Shown: one piece after another, positions 55,661 through 64,000 of the stretch
How the letters are laid out: every line of letters begins with the position of its first letter
Position numbering within the stretch: position 1 is the stretch's first letter
Made by a program: the position numbers and the translations under genes
Notes under the pieces: generated by a model
What the model was told of the DNA's origin: nothing
The model's database searches: none
The model's input: the letters and a program-made list of their open reading frames with translations, nothing else
NCBI RefSeq assembly: GCF_035958815.1
Contig: NZ_CP108383.1
Location: 992,001 to 1,056,000 of the forward strand
DNA from: Nocardia sp. NBC_01327
Lineage (GTDB): Bacteria; Actinomycetota; Actinomycetes; Mycobacteriales; Mycobacteriaceae
DNA: 64,000 nucleotides
Direction of reading: 5' to 3'

Positions 55661-56314
55661 TCAGGACTTCTCGCCACCGATGAGCAGATCGACGGTGAGC
55701 TCCAGGCGCTCGGTCACATCGGTCGCGGAGGCGCGGCGGGTGAGCCAGGCCACCAGGTTGGACAGCCACACATCGCTGATGACGCGGGCGATGGCGAGCT
55801 GGCGCTCATCGGGCACCTCGTCGGAGAGCGCGCGGGCGAAGAAGCGGTCCATCACCTTGCCGACACGATCGACCTCGGCGGCCGCGGAGGCGTCGGCGAA
55901 CATGAACGCTCGCGTCATGGCCTCGGTGAGCAGCGGGTCGCGCTGCATGGCCCGGGTGATCTGGGTCAGCATCAGGTGCATGCGCTCGCGGGGATCATTG
56001 CCGGGCAATGGTTTGCGACGGCCTTCGAGCTGCTCGAATTCGCGGGCCAGGGCCGAGACCAGCAGGTGCACCTTGGACGGGAAGTACCGGTACAGGGTGC
56101 CGACGGCGACGTCGGCGCGCTCGGCGACCGCACGCATCTGCACCGCGTCGTAGCCGCCCTTGGAGGCGAGCGCGAGGGTGGCGTCGAGGATGCGTTTGCG
56201 CCGGTCGCGCTGCGCTGCCGAACTCAGGTCCTCCTCGCTGAGGGTGGTGACGGGCGCGGTGGTGCGCGCGCCGGCAACCCCATCGTCGGACTGCGATCGG
56301 GAGGGACTGGCCAT
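55661..56314 (-). CDS. kstR: TetR-family sterol catabolism repressor KstR
   Basis: 217 residues. The TetR helix-turn-helix is nearly identical to that of mycobacterial KstR: RRKRILDATLALASKGGYDAVQ, then AERADVAVGTLYRYFPSKVHL. The ligand domain keeps AMQRDPLLTEAMTRAFMFADASAA and RVISDVWLSNLVAWLTRRASATDV. KstR represses cholesterol catabolism and is released by 3-oxo-sterol CoA thioesters. I chose ATG 56314 (MASPSRSQ) with AAAGGA 10 nt upstream; ATG 56353 is in frame. It is divergent from fadE34, as in M. tuberculosis, across a perfect KstR box. Confidence 0.94.
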   Translation of the reverse strand: MASPSRSQSDDGVAGARTTAPVTTLSEEDLSSAAQRDRRKRILDATLALASKGGYDAVQMRAVAERADVAVGTLYRYFPSKVHLLVSALAREFEQLEGRRKPLPGNDPRERMHLMLTQITRAMQRDPLLTEAMTRAFMFADASAAAEVDRVGKVMDRFFARALSDEVPDERQLAIARVISDVWLSNLVAWLTRRASATDVTERLELTVDLLIGGEKS

Positions 56315-56425
56315 CGGTTGAAAGTCCTTTCCTGCACGAATCGTTCGGTTCATCTCACCGGCGTCGACCGGCTACGAGTTCGTACCGCGTTCGGGCGGCG
56401 CTTGACTTACGCCCGGCTCGAACAT

Positions 56426-56439
56426 TAGAACATGTTCTA
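56426..56439. promoter_or_regulatory. KstR operator
   Basis: TAGAACATGTTCTA is a perfect 14-bp palindrome that matches TnnAACnnGTTnnA completely. It lies 36 bp before the fadE34 start and 112 bp before the kstR start, so it can control both genes and give autorepression. Confidence 0.9.
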
Positions 56440-56474
56440 GGAGTGGAAGTCACCCCAGAAAGGCGGTATGGAGT

Positions 56475-58640
56475 GTGACCATAGCCACCACTGACGAGCA
56501 TAAAGCCGTCCAGGAGTCGATGCGCGGATGGGCAGCGGCAGTACGCCCAATTGCAACAATGCGTACCGGAGGGCCGGATTTCTGGCGCGAATACTGGTCG
56601 CGCCTCGCTGATCTCGGAATATTCCGGGTCGCGGTCCCGGAAGAAGCCGGTGGAGCGGGCTGTTCCGTGGGAGATCTGGCCGTCCTGGTGGAGCAGGCGG
56701 CGCATGATCTCGTAGGCGGACCCGTGCTCTCGACGGCGCTCGCCGGCCTCGTTGCCGGTGAGATGCTCGACGAGAATACGCCGTGCGGCATTGCGCTCGA
56801 GGGCGAAATCGAGATCTCGATCGGCGAATCCGGGGCAATTCTGACCGGTGAGTGGGACTCGGTGCTCGGCGCCGCGCCCGGCGCCGCTGTTCTGGTACCG
56901 GTTCGCTCCGGAGAGCGCCTGCTGTGGTGTCTCGTCGACGCCGATGCGGCGGGCCTGCGGGTGGAGCCGCTGGACGCCATCGACAAGACGCTGCCGCTGG
57001 CCCGGGTGTCGTGCTCGGAGGTTGCTGTCGCGGCGGATCACGTCTTCGAACCGGCGCTGCCGGTGCTCGATATCGCGGCGACGCTGATTGCCGCCGAAGC
57101 CGCGGGCATTGCCGGCTGGTGTTTGGAGACCGCCACCGAATACGCCAAGGTGCGTGAACAATTCGGGCGCAAGATCGGCGAATTCCAAGCCGTGAAACAT
57201 ATTTGCGCGTGGATGCTGTGCCGGGCCGAACAAATTCGCGCCGTGGCCGCCGATGCGGCCGCCGCCGTGGATGCCGAGACCGCCGAACTTCCGCTCTCCG
57301 CCGCAGTGGCGCTGGCGATTTCGCTGGATGCCGCGGTGGAGAACGCCAAGGATTGCATTCAGGTGCTCGGTGGAATCGGTTTCACCTGGGAACACGATGC
57401 GCATCTGTACCTGCGCCGCGCCACCGCGCTGCGGCAGCTGCTGGGCGGTTCGGCGCGCTGGCGCGCCCGGGTCACCGAGCTGACGCACGCGGGTGTGCGC
57501 CGCACGGTGGGCCTGGATCTGGCAGCGGCGTCCGGCGGCGAGGGCGGCGAACCCAATTGGGACGCTGTCGGTTTGGACGCCGCCGAGGCCGCCGTACTGG
57601 CCGCCGATCTCACCGCGATCGCGGCGCTTCCGGAGGTGGAGCAGCGTAATGCGCTGGCCGAGTCCGGATTGCTGGCCTCGCACTGGCCCGCGCCGTACGG
57701 GCGGGGCGCCGGTCCGATCCAGCGCACCTTCCTCGATGACCAGGTCCGCAAGGCGGGCATTACGCTGCCCGAGCTCGCGATTGCCAACTGGGCGATTCCG
57801 ACTCTGCTGCAGTGGGGTTCGCCCGAGCAGATCGAGCGCTACGCGCTGCCGACGCTGACCGGTGAGGTGCTCTGGTGCCAGCTGTTCTCGGAGCCGGAGG
57901 CCGGTTCCGATCTGGCGTCGCTGCGCACGGTGGCCGAGCGGGTCGAGGGCGGCTGGAAGCTGCGCGGTCAGAAGGTCTGGACCTCGCTGGCGGACAAGGC
58001 CACCTGGGGTATCTGCCTGGCGCGGACCGATCCGGCCGCGCCGAAGCACAAGGGCATCAGCTACTTCCTGGTCGATATGAAGAGCGCCGGTATCGATATC
58101 CGGCCGCTGGTGGAGATCACCGGTGAGGCGCGCTTCAACGAGGTCTTCCTGGACGATGTCTTCGTCCCGGACGACTGCCTGGTGGGTGCGCTGGAGAACG
58201 GGTGGAAGATCGCCCGCTCCACACTCTCGGCGGAGCGGGTCGCCATGGGCGGCAAGGGCATCGGGGACGAGCTGGAGGCCTTGATCGCCGCCGCGCCGAC
58301 CTCGGGCCCGGGCGCCGAATTGGTGGCGGACCGACTCGGAGGACTTGTCTCCGAATCCATCGCTGGGACGTTGCTGGATGCCCGTGCCGCACAGAAACTG
58401 CTGTCCGGTGGAGACCCCGGTCCGCAAAGTAGCGTTCGCAAACTGGTCGGTGTCAGACACCGGCAAGCGGTCGCCGAATTTGCCGTGGAAGTGGCAGGCG
58501 CGGCGGGCGCGGTGGAAACCGATGTGGTGAAAGAATTCCTGCTCACACGCTGTTTATCCATTGCAGGCGGTACTGAGCAGATTCTGTTGACCGTCGCCGG
58601 TGAACGAATTCTCGGACTACCGCGCGAGTCGCACGGCTAG
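56475..58640 (+). CDS. fadE34: Acyl-CoA dehydrogenase FadE34 (ChsE3-type, two fused units)
   Basis: 721 residues with two acyl-CoA dehydrogenase units in one chain. The N-terminal half (1 to about 350) is degenerate, with EYAKVREQFGRKIGEFQAVKH and VLGGIGFTWEHDAHLYLRR. The C-terminal half (about 370-721) has the catalytic-type FSEPEAGSDLASL and KVWTSLADKAT. Fused enzymes of this kind oxidise sterol side-chain CoA esters (C5/C8 side chains). GTG 56475; GGCGG is 8 nt upstream. It begins the KstR-controlled series with 26 bp to fadE28. Confidence 0.92.
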   Translation: MTIATTDEHKAVQESMRGWAAAVRPIATMRTGGPDFWREYWSRLADLGIFRVAVPEEAGGAGCSVGDLAVLVEQAAHDLVGGPVLSTALAGLVAGEMLDENTPCGIALEGEIEISIGESGAILTGEWDSVLGAAPGAAVLVPVRSGERLLWCLVDADAAGLRVEPLDAIDKTLPLARVSCSEVAVAADHVFEPALPVLDIAATLIAAEAAGIAGWCLETATEYAKVREQFGRKIGEFQAVKHICAWMLCRAEQIRAVAADAAAAVDAETAELPLSAAVALAISLDAAVENAKDCIQVLGGIGFTWEHDAHLYLRRATALRQLLGGSARWRARVTELTHAGVRRTVGLDLAAASGGEGGEPNWDAVGLDAAEAAVLAADLTAIAALPEVEQRNALAESGLLASHWPAPYGRGAGPIQRTFLDDQVRKAGITLPELAIANWAIPTLLQWGSPEQIERYALPTLTGEVLWCQLFSEPEAGSDLASLRTVAERVEGGWKLRGQKVWTSLADKATWGICLARTDPAAPKHKGISYFLVDMKSAGIDIRPLVEITGEARFNEVFLDDVFVPDDCLVGALENGWKIARSTLSAERVAMGGKGIGDELEALIAAAPTSGPGAELVADRLGGLVSESIAGTLLDARAAQKLLSGGDPGPQSSVRKLVGVRHRQAVAEFAVEVAGAAGAVETDVVKEFLLTRCLSIAGGTEQILLTVAGERILGLPRESHG

Positions 58641-58666
58641 CCCACACCTCTACCGGGAGTATTGAA

Positions 58667-59734
58667 TTGGACTTCACACGGGACGAGAGCCAGGATGCTG
58701 TCGCCGAGGTTGTTGTAAGTTTGCTAGAGCGCGAAAGCGCCCGTGATATCGCACTGTGGCCGATCTTCGCCGGCAGTGGACTGCTTGCTGTACCCCTACC
58801 GGAACGCTTCGGCGGTGACGATATGGGTCTGCTCGAGGTTTCGGCCATGCTGACCGAACTCGCCACCGATGCGGTGCAGCTGCCGGCGCTGAGCACGCTC
58901 GCCTTCGGCGTACTGCCGCTGCTGGCGATCGGTGTTCCGGAAGCCGTGGCGGAGAAGGTATTTCCCGCCGTGGCCAATGGCGCCGTGCTCACCGCGGCAC
59001 TGCACGAGACCGGTTCGCCGTTCGTGGTGAAGCCGGAGACCGTGGCCGTCGCAGACGGCGCCACGGTGCGGATCACCGGCCAGAAGGTGGCGGTGCCGTA
59101 TGCCGACACCGCGCGCTGGATTCTGGTGCCCACCAATGCCGGTATCGCGCTGGTCGACAGTGATGCCCCGGGCATCACCCGTGCCGCGAGCCCGAGTTCC
59201 GATGGCGTGCCGGAGTTTTCGCTCCGGCTCGACGAGGTGCAGATCCCGGCCGAGCAGCTGCTGCCCGGCGGTATCGCCGAACTGCACCGGTACGCACTGG
59301 CCGGTATCGGCGCGGTCGCCGATGGTCTGCTGAAGGGTGTCATCACCCTGACCGCGGAGCATCTGCGCACGCGTCAGCAGTTCGGCCGGGCGCTGGCCGA
59401 ATTCCAGGCCGTCGCCCAGCAGATCGCCGATGTCTACGTGGTCTCGCGCACCCTGCACGCGGCCGCCGCCTCCGCCAATTGGGCGCTGGCGCAGGAGACC
59501 GACAGCGCTGAGCACCGCGAGCGCACCGACGACGATCTGGACGTGCTGGCCTATACGGTGGCCTCGGAACTACCCGCGGCCATGCAGACGTGTCATCACC
59601 TGCACGGCGGCCTGGGTGTCGATATCACCCATCCGCTGCACCGCTACTACTCACAGGCCAAGGACATCGCCCGCTGGCTGGGCGGCGAATCGTTCCGGCT
59701 GGACCGTTTGGGAGCCAGATGTTCATCGAACTGA
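58667..59734 (+). CDS. fadE28: Acyl-CoA dehydrogenase FadE28 (ChsE1)
   Basis: 355 residues. The acyl-CoA dehydrogenase fold is present, but FAD-site motifs are degenerate. In M. tuberculosis FadE28 and FadE29 form an alpha2beta2 enzyme that dehydrogenates the propionyl side chain of 3-oxo-pregn-4-ene-20-carboxyl-CoA. RTRQQFGRALAEFQAVAQQIAD and CHHLHGGLGVDITHPLHRYY are visible. The start is TTG 58667 with GGGAG 7 nt upstream. The last 16 nt overlap fadE29, which suggests coupled translation of the two subunits. Confidence 0.92.
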   Translation: MDFTRDESQDAVAEVVVSLLERESARDIALWPIFAGSGLLAVPLPERFGGDDMGLLEVSAMLTELATDAVQLPALSTLAFGVLPLLAIGVPEAVAEKVFPAVANGAVLTAALHETGSPFVVKPETVAVADGATVRITGQKVAVPYADTARWILVPTNAGIALVDSDAPGITRAASPSSDGVPEFSLRLDEVQIPAEQLLPGGIAELHRYALAGIGAVADGLLKGVITLTAEHLRTRQQFGRALAEFQAVAQQIADVYVVSRTLHAAAASANWALAQETDSAEHRERTDDDLDVLAYTVASELPAAMQTCHHLHGGLGVDITHPLHRYYSQAKDIARWLGGESFRLDRLGARCSSN

Positions 59735-60888
59735 CCGCCGAGCAGCGGCAACTGCGGGACGAATTGCGTTCGTACTTCTCCACTCTCGTCACTCCCGCGG
59801 AGGAGGCCGAGATGCTGGTGAACCGGCACGGCGACGCCTACCGCACAGTGGTGAAGCGGATGGGCGCCGACGGCAAGCTGGGCGTCGGCTGGCCGAAGGA
59901 GTACGGCGGGCAGGGTTTCGGGCCGCTGGAACAGCAGATCTTCTACAACGAGGCGGTGCGCGCCGATGTGCCCGTCCCGCTGGTGACGCTGCTGACCGTC
60001 GGACCGGCGCTGCAGTCGTTCGGCTCCGAGGAGCAGAAGCAGAAGTTCCTGCCCGGAATCCTCACCGGCGACGTGCATTTCGCCATCGGCTACTCCGAGC
60101 CGGATGCGGGCACCGATCTGGCGGCACTGCGCACCAGTGCGGTGAAGGATGCCAATGGCGACTGGATCGTCAACGGGCAGAAGATCTTCACCACCGGCGC
60201 GCACGAGGCCGACTTCATCTGGCTGGCCGTCCGCACCGGGACGGTGGAGTCGCGGCACCGCGGCATCACCATCCTGATCGTGGACACCACCGATCCGGGT
60301 TACTCCTGGACGCCGATCATCACCGCCGACGGCGCGCACCACACCAATGCCACCTACTTCGACAATGTGCGCGTACCCGCGAACATGATCGTCGGCGTGG
60401 AAAACGGTGGCTGGAAGCTCATTACGACCCAGCTCAACCACGAGCGGGTCGGCCTGGGTCCGTCCGGCAAGATCGAACAGCTCTACGAGCGGACGCGCGA
60501 ATGGGCGCAGAAGCAGGGTGCGCTGGGCGAATCCGAGGTGCGGCGTTCGCTGGGCCGCCTGCATGCCATGGTGCGGCTCAACGAGCTGCTGAACTGGCAG
60601 GTGGCCTCCAATATGGAGCGCCCGGACGCCGATCCGGCCGATGTGATCGCCGATGCCTCGGCCACCAAGGTGTACTCCACCGAGGCGCTGCAGGAGGCCG
60701 GCCGCCTGGCCGAGGAGATCGTGGGCCGCTACGGCGATCCCGCGGATCCGGCCACCGCCGAACTGCTGGTCTGGCTGGACCGGCGCACCAAGCAGAACCT
60801 GGTGGTCACCTTCGGCGGCGGCGTCAACGAGGTCATGCGCGAGCTCATCGCCCAAATGGGTCTGCGGCTACCCCGCGTCCCGCGCTAG
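59719..60888 (+). CDS. fadE29: Acyl-CoA dehydrogenase FadE29 (ChsE2)
   Basis: 389 residues, the partner of FadE28. It carries the FAD/acyl-CoA motifs IGYSEPDAGTDLAALRT and GQKIFTTGAHEADF and the C-terminal TFGGGVNEVMRELIAQMG. ATG 59719 lies inside the end of fadE28. The overlap of 16 nt is a true overlap of two good reading frames, not a frameshift. Confidence 0.93.
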   Translation: MFIELTAEQRQLRDELRSYFSTLVTPAEEAEMLVNRHGDAYRTVVKRMGADGKLGVGWPKEYGGQGFGPLEQQIFYNEAVRADVPVPLVTLLTVGPALQSFGSEEQKQKFLPGILTGDVHFAIGYSEPDAGTDLAALRTSAVKDANGDWIVNGQKIFTTGAHEADFIWLAVRTGTVESRHRGITILIVDTTDPGYSWTPIITADGAHHTNATYFDNVRVPANMIVGVENGGWKLITTQLNHERVGLGPSGKIEQLYERTREWAQKQGALGESEVRRSLGRLHAMVRLNELLNWQVASNMERPDADPADVIADASATKVYSTEALQEAGRLAEEIVGRYGDPADPATAELLVWLDRRTKQNLVVTFGGGVNEVMRELIAQMGLRLPRVPR

Positions 60889-60904
60889 AAGAAGGAATTC
60901 GACA

Positions 60905-61855
60905 GTGACGCAAAGCTTCACGGCCGACGAGATCCGCGCGGCCGCCGAGAAGATCAAGGAAGCGGGGGAGTCGTCCCCGCGCCTGGCCCGTGATCCGGTC
61001 AACCAGGCCATGATCAACAACTGGGTCGAGGGGATCGGGGACACCAACCCGATCTACGTCGACGAGGCCGCGGCGCTGGCCGCCGGGCATCCCGGCATCG
61101 TCGCACCGCCCGCCATGGCGCAGGTGTGGACCATGCTGGGGCTCACCGGGGCTCGCCCCGACGACGACCCGATGACCGTCACCAATGAGCTGCTGGACGC
61201 CGCCGGGTACACCTCGGTGGTGGCCACCAATTGCGATCAGACCTACCACCGGTACCTGGAGGTCGGCGAGCACGTCAATGTGCGCAGTGCGCTGGAATCC
61301 ATTGCGGGGCCGAAGCGTACGGGCCTGGGCGACGGCTGGTTCATCACCTACCGCACGAATTGGTACGTCGGCGACGAACTCGTCACCGAAATGCTGTTCC
61401 GCCTGCTGAAGTTCGTGCCGGGCACCGGTGCGGCTCCCAAGCCGGATCCGGCCGCCGAACTCGCCAAGCGGGTGCGGCCGGTGGTCTCGCACGACACCGA
61501 ATTCTTCTGGGACGGAACGAAGCTCGGCGAGCTTCGCATCCAGCGGCGGCCCGACGGCACGCTGCAGCATCCGCCGGTTCCGGCGCTGTGGCAGGACAAG
61601 GCGAAGCAGACCGACTACGTGGTGGCCTCCGGTCGCGGCACGGTCTTCAGTTTTGTTGTGCACCATGCCCCGAAGGTGCCCGGCCGGGCGCTGCCGTTCG
61701 TGGTGGCGCTGGTCGAGCTGGAGGAGGGTGTGCGCATGCTCGGTGAGCTGCGCGGCATCGATCCGGCCGACGTTGTTATCGGCACACCGGTCGAGGTCGG
61801 CTTCGAGGCCGTCGACGACGACAACACCGTGCCCTACTGGAAGGCAGTGCTATGA
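60905..61855 (+). CDS. chsH2: MaoC-like/DUF35 sterol side-chain hydratase subunit ChsH2
   Basis: 316 residues. An N-terminal hot-dog (MaoC-like) domain (about 20-165) has NPIYVDEAAALAAGHPGIVAPPAM. A C-terminal DUF35 domain (about 185-316) follows, and it lacks the usual zinc-ribbon Cys residues. In M. tuberculosis the ChsH1-ChsH2 heterotetramer hydrates the C17 side-chain enoyl-CoA and the DUF35 part binds Ltp2. GTG 60905. Its stop overlaps chsH1 (ATGA). Confidence 0.92.
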   Translation: MTQSFTADEIRAAAEKIKEAGESSPRLARDPVNQAMINNWVEGIGDTNPIYVDEAAALAAGHPGIVAPPAMAQVWTMLGLTGARPDDDPMTVTNELLDAAGYTSVVATNCDQTYHRYLEVGEHVNVRSALESIAGPKRTGLGDGWFITYRTNWYVGDELVTEMLFRLLKFVPGTGAAPKPDPAAELAKRVRPVVSHDTEFFWDGTKLGELRIQRRPDGTLQHPPVPALWQDKAKQTDYVVASGRGTVFSFVVHHAPKVPGRALPFVVALVELEEGVRMLGELRGIDPADVVIGTPVEVGFEAVDDDNTVPYWKAVL

Positions 61856-62262
61856 CCGACACCCTGGACGTGCAGGTCGGAACTGTCCTGCCGGAGTTGG
61901 TGATTCACGCCGACACCACCTTCGTGGTGAGTTCGGCGCTGGCCACCCGCGACTTCCAGGACGTGCACCACGATCCGGCCAAGGCGGTGGAGCGCGGCTC
62001 GAGGACCATCTTCGTCAATATCCTCACCGATACCGGTCTGGTGCAGCGTTTCGTCACCGATTGGGCGGGACCGGGCGCGCGGGTGAAGTCGATTTCGCTG
62101 CGTCTCGGGGTGCCGCTGTACGCCGGTGACACCCTCACGTTGTCCGGCACGGTGTCCGCCATCGCGGGTCCCGACATCTCCATCGATGTGGTCGGCGCCG
62201 ACAGTCTCGGCAACCACATCACGGCGAAAGCCGTTCTCTCGCTTCAGGAGGCACGCGCGTGA
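61852..62262 (+). CDS. chsH1: MaoC-like sterol side-chain hydratase subunit ChsH1
   Basis: 136 residues, a single hot-dog domain. The hydratase motif with Asp and His is in ATRDFQDVHHDPAKA, as expected for the catalytic subunit; GARVKSISLRLGVPLYAGDTL follows. It pairs with ChsH2. Overlapping stops and starts (ATGA with chsH2, GTGA with ltp2) couple the three genes. Confidence 0.92.
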   Translation: MTDTLDVQVGTVLPELVIHADTTFVVSSALATRDFQDVHHDPAKAVERGSRTIFVNILTDTGLVQRFVTDWAGPGARVKSISLRLGVPLYAGDTLTLSGTVSAIAGPDISIDVVGADSLGNHITAKAVLSLQEARA

Positions 62263-63431
62263 CCGGTTTGAGTGGCCGCGCCGCCATTGTGGGCATCGGC
62301 GCCACCGACTTCTCCAAGGATTCCGGCCGCAGTGAGCTGCGCCTGGCCGCCGAGGCGGTCACCGCCGCACTCGCCGACGCCGGACTCACCCCCGCCGATG
62401 TGGACGGGCTGACGACCTTCACCATGGATACCAACACCCAGGCCGCGGTGGCCCGGGCCGCCGGTATTCCGAGCCTGAAGTTCTTCAGCAATATCCCGTT
62501 CGGCGGTGGCGCCGCGGCTGCCACCGTGCAGCAGGCCGCCATGGCGGTCGCCACCGGTGTCGCGGATGTTGTTGTCGCATACCGCGCTTTCAACGAGCGG
62601 TCCGGGCATCGCTTCGGTCAGTTCTCCACACAGCTGGCGGGCAATGCCACGTCCTCCGGTGTGGACAATGCCTTCTCCTACACCCACGGTCTCGGCACCC
62701 CCGCGGCTCAGGTGGCCATGGTCGCGCGGCGCTATATGCACGTATACGGCGCTACCAGTGCGGATTTCGGCACCGTGGCGGTCACCGACCGCAAGCATGC
62801 CGCCGTGAATCCGAACGCGCACTTCTACGGCAAGCCGATCACGCTGGAGGAGCACCAGGCCTCGCGCTGGATCGCCGAGCCGCTGCACCTGCTGGACTGC
62901 TGCCAGGAGACCGACGGCGGCGTGGCCATTGTGGTCACCAGCGCCGAGCGGGCCCGGGATCTGCCGAACAAGCCGGCCGTAATCGTCGGTGCGGCACAGG
63001 GTTCCGGTGCGGACCAGTACGTCATGACCAGCTACTACCGCGATGCCATGACGGGTCTGCCGGAGATGGGGCTGGTCGGCGATCAGCTCTGGGCGCAGAG
63101 CGGTTTGCGGCCGGAGGATATGCAGGCCGCGATCCTCTACGACCACTTCACCCCGTTCGTGCTCATGCAGCTGGAAGAACTGGGCTTCTGCGGGCGCGGT
63201 GAGGCCAAGGACTTCATCAAGGACGGCGCGCTCGAACTCGGCGGCCGCCTGCCGCTGAATACCCACGGCGGGCAGCTCGGCGAGGCCTACATCCACGGGA
63301 TGAACGGCATTGCCGAGGGTGTGCGCCAGATTCGCGGCACCTCCGTGAATCAGGTCGAGGGCCTGCGCAATATCGTCGTCACCGCCGGCACCGGCGTTCC
63401 CACGTCGGGACTGGTCCTGACCGGCAACTGA
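62259..63431 (+). CDS. ltp2: Thiolase-like aldolase Ltp2
   Basis: 390 residues of the thiolase superfamily (SCP-x/lipid-transfer thiolase-like group). It has AIVGIGATDFSKDSGRSELRLAAEA at the N-terminus and VEGLRNIVVTAGTGVPTSGLVL at the C-terminus. The usual nucleophilic Cys of thiolases is not seen in the GGGAAAATVQQAAMAV region, consistent with the retro-aldol mechanism described for Ltp2, which releases propionyl-CoA and androstenedione. GTG 62259. It ends the series and is followed by a strong terminator. Confidence 0.93.
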   Translation: MTGLSGRAAIVGIGATDFSKDSGRSELRLAAEAVTAALADAGLTPADVDGLTTFTMDTNTQAAVARAAGIPSLKFFSNIPFGGGAAAATVQQAAMAVATGVADVVVAYRAFNERSGHRFGQFSTQLAGNATSSGVDNAFSYTHGLGTPAAQVAMVARRYMHVYGATSADFGTVAVTDRKHAAVNPNAHFYGKPITLEEHQASRWIAEPLHLLDCCQETDGGVAIVVTSAERARDLPNKPAVIVGAAQGSGADQYVMTSYYRDAMTGLPEMGLVGDQLWAQSGLRPEDMQAAILYDHFTPFVLMQLEELGFCGRGEAKDFIKDGALELGGRLPLNTHGGQLGEAYIHGMNGIAEGVRQIRGTSVNQVEGLRNIVVTAGTGVPTSGLVLTGN

Positions 63432-63449
63432 TCATCGCGCCATAACGAC

Positions 63450-63482
63450 AATGCCTGAGCGAACCCTTGTCGCTCAGGCATT
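63450..63482. terminator. Bidirectional terminator after ltp2
   Basis: Perfect 12-bp stem (63450-63461 with 63471-63482), 9-nt loop, between the convergent ltp2 and DUF5808 genes. Confidence 0.8.
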
Positions 63483-63489
63483 CTCGTGT

Positions 63490-63696
63490 TCATTTGCGAT
63501 GGAACAGCCGGTACAGATTGAAGTCGTAGCCCCAGCCGTAGGACTTGGGTGTCAGGAACTTCGGCTCATCGGGATTCCACCACCGCGCCTTGACCTTCTC
63601 CACCGTCGGCCGCCGCCAATCGTAAGGAACGCCGAGGAACCTGCCCTGTGGTTCGGGCGGCGTCGATTTTTCTTCTGTGTGCTCCGGTCCGGTCAT
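63490..63696 (-). CDS. DUF5808 family protein
   Basis: 68 residues, soluble, with the family pattern GRFLGVPYDWRRPT, RWWNPDEPKFLTPKSYGWGYDFNLYRLF. The short Trp/Tyr/Pro-rich protein is common in actinobacteria, often next to metabolic genes; its function is unknown. ATG 63696. It is divergent from the TetR gene with 71 bp between starts. Confidence 0.8.
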   Translation of the reverse strand: MTGPEHTEEKSTPPEPQGRFLGVPYDWRRPTVEKVKARWWNPDEPKFLTPKSYGWGYDFNLYRLFHRK

Positions 63697-63747
63697 ATGC
63701 CCAGGCTACGGCGATTCTCGCGGTGAGGGGTTGCGCCGCGCGGAAGA

Positions 63748-63767
63748 GTGAGTGTACGGTCACTCAC
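63748..63767. promoter_or_regulatory. TetR operator bracketing a -10 element
   Basis: GTGAGTG (63748-63754) and CACTCAC (63761-63767) are perfect inverted arms around TACGGT (63755-63760), which itself fits the TANNNT -10. The ATG of the TetR gene begins at 63768, so a leaderless start and direct autorepression are predicted. Confidence 0.65.
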
Positions 63768-64000
63768 ATGGCAAAGCGCGGAGTCACCCTCTCCACCTCG
63801 GACGTACGGCGGGAAGCGGTTCTCGACGCGGCCATCGTGGAGTTCGCGCGGACCGGATATCACGGGACGCCGATCACGACGGTGGCCACGGCCGCCGGGA
63901 TTTCGACGGCCTATGTATTCAAGCTGTTTCCGAGCAAGGTGGAGTTGTTCGTCGCCGCGCTCGATCGGTGCTTCGAATTGGTGGAGCAGTCGATGGCCAC
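63768..64000 (+). CDS. TetR-family regulator, 5' part
   Basis: 77 residues are in the window; the rest lies beyond the right edge. The TetR helix-turn-helix is clear: REAVLDAAIVEFARTGYHGTPITTVA, then AAGISTAYVFKLFPSKVELFVAAL. The start ATG 63768 directly follows an inverted repeat, likely its own operator. The effector cannot be judged because the ligand domain is not present. It could regulate the DUF5808 gene or genes further right. Confidence 0.85.
   Translation, partial: MAKRGVTLSTSDVRREAVLDAAIVEFARTGYHGTPITTVATAAGISTAYVFKLFPSKVELFVAALDRCFELVEQSMA

Noticed and set aside
59719..59734. Frameshift or sequencing error at the fadE28/fadE29 overlap.
   Set aside because: Both reading frames are complete and match separate subunits; the 16-nt overlap fits translational coupling.

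Overview
The window is high-GC DNA from a mycolic-acid actinobacterium, most likely Nocardia or a close relative. The evidence is gene content and order. ftsH-folE-folP-folB-folK-DUF3180-DUF6779-DUF2520-panC-panD-coaX-lysS-lsr2-clpC, then mhuD and its divergent hydrolase, carD-ispD-ispF-cysS-rlmB opposite an lpqE-like gene and radA, canB, mutY, and kstR-fadE34 all follow the arrangement known from the Mycobacterium tuberculosis Rv3610c-Rv3573c region. Many genes begin with GTG or TTG, and several have a TANNNT -10 element 6-8 nt before the start codon, as in leaderless transcripts.

Layout. 1-10.2 kb: accessory metabolism (P-loop kinase, PfkB kinase, double TerD protein, SDR plus aldehyde dehydrogenase divergent from a PucR regulator, DUF2277, DUF1266). 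10.4-20.5 kb: ftsH, then folate biosynthesis coupled by overlapping stop/start codons, two conserved membrane proteins, and the pantothenate/CoA genes. 20.5-21.8 kb: a cysteine dioxygenase-rhodanese pair inserted between coaX and lysS, preceded by a 13-codon leader ORF with tandem Cys codons and mutually exclusive RNA stems. 21.8-29.5 kb: lysS, lsr2, an FHA-HTH protein, DUF1772, a secreted lipase and clpC. 29.6-36 kb: accessory block (PhyH-type oxygenase, VWA protein, two-component system next to an ABC exporter, SRPBCC and OsmC proteins). 36-39.7 kb: mhuD, hydrolase, an acyl-CoA dehydrogenase, a crotonase with altered catalytic residues, DUF4190. 39.8-49.5 kb: rlmB, cysS, ispF, ispD, carD on the minus strand; lpqE-like, radA, conserved protein, carbonic anhydrase, mutY. 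No disA follows radA. 49.5-55.4 kb: a zinc ABC importer with a Zur-like box and a trehalose-6-phosphatase/GH15 fusion. 55.6-63.5 kb: kstR, a perfect KstR operator, then fadE34-fadE28-fadE29-chsH2-chsH1-ltp2, a compact set for removing the sterol C-17 side chain. The right edge holds the start of a TetR gene whose operator brackets its own -10.

Most notable non-coding signals: (1) the cysteine leader/attenuator before the cysteine dioxygenase, whose predicted logic is opposite to trp-type attenuators; (2) two copies (8.1 kb and 38.4 kb) of an inverted-repeat intergenic element whose terminal arms differ between copies but covary so each still pairs; (3) four perfect TTATCCACA DnaA boxes within 129 bp of a coding repeat in the TerD gene; (4) KstR, Zur, ClgR and TetR operator candidates. 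All functional assignments come from reading the sequence against remembered families; no searches were run.
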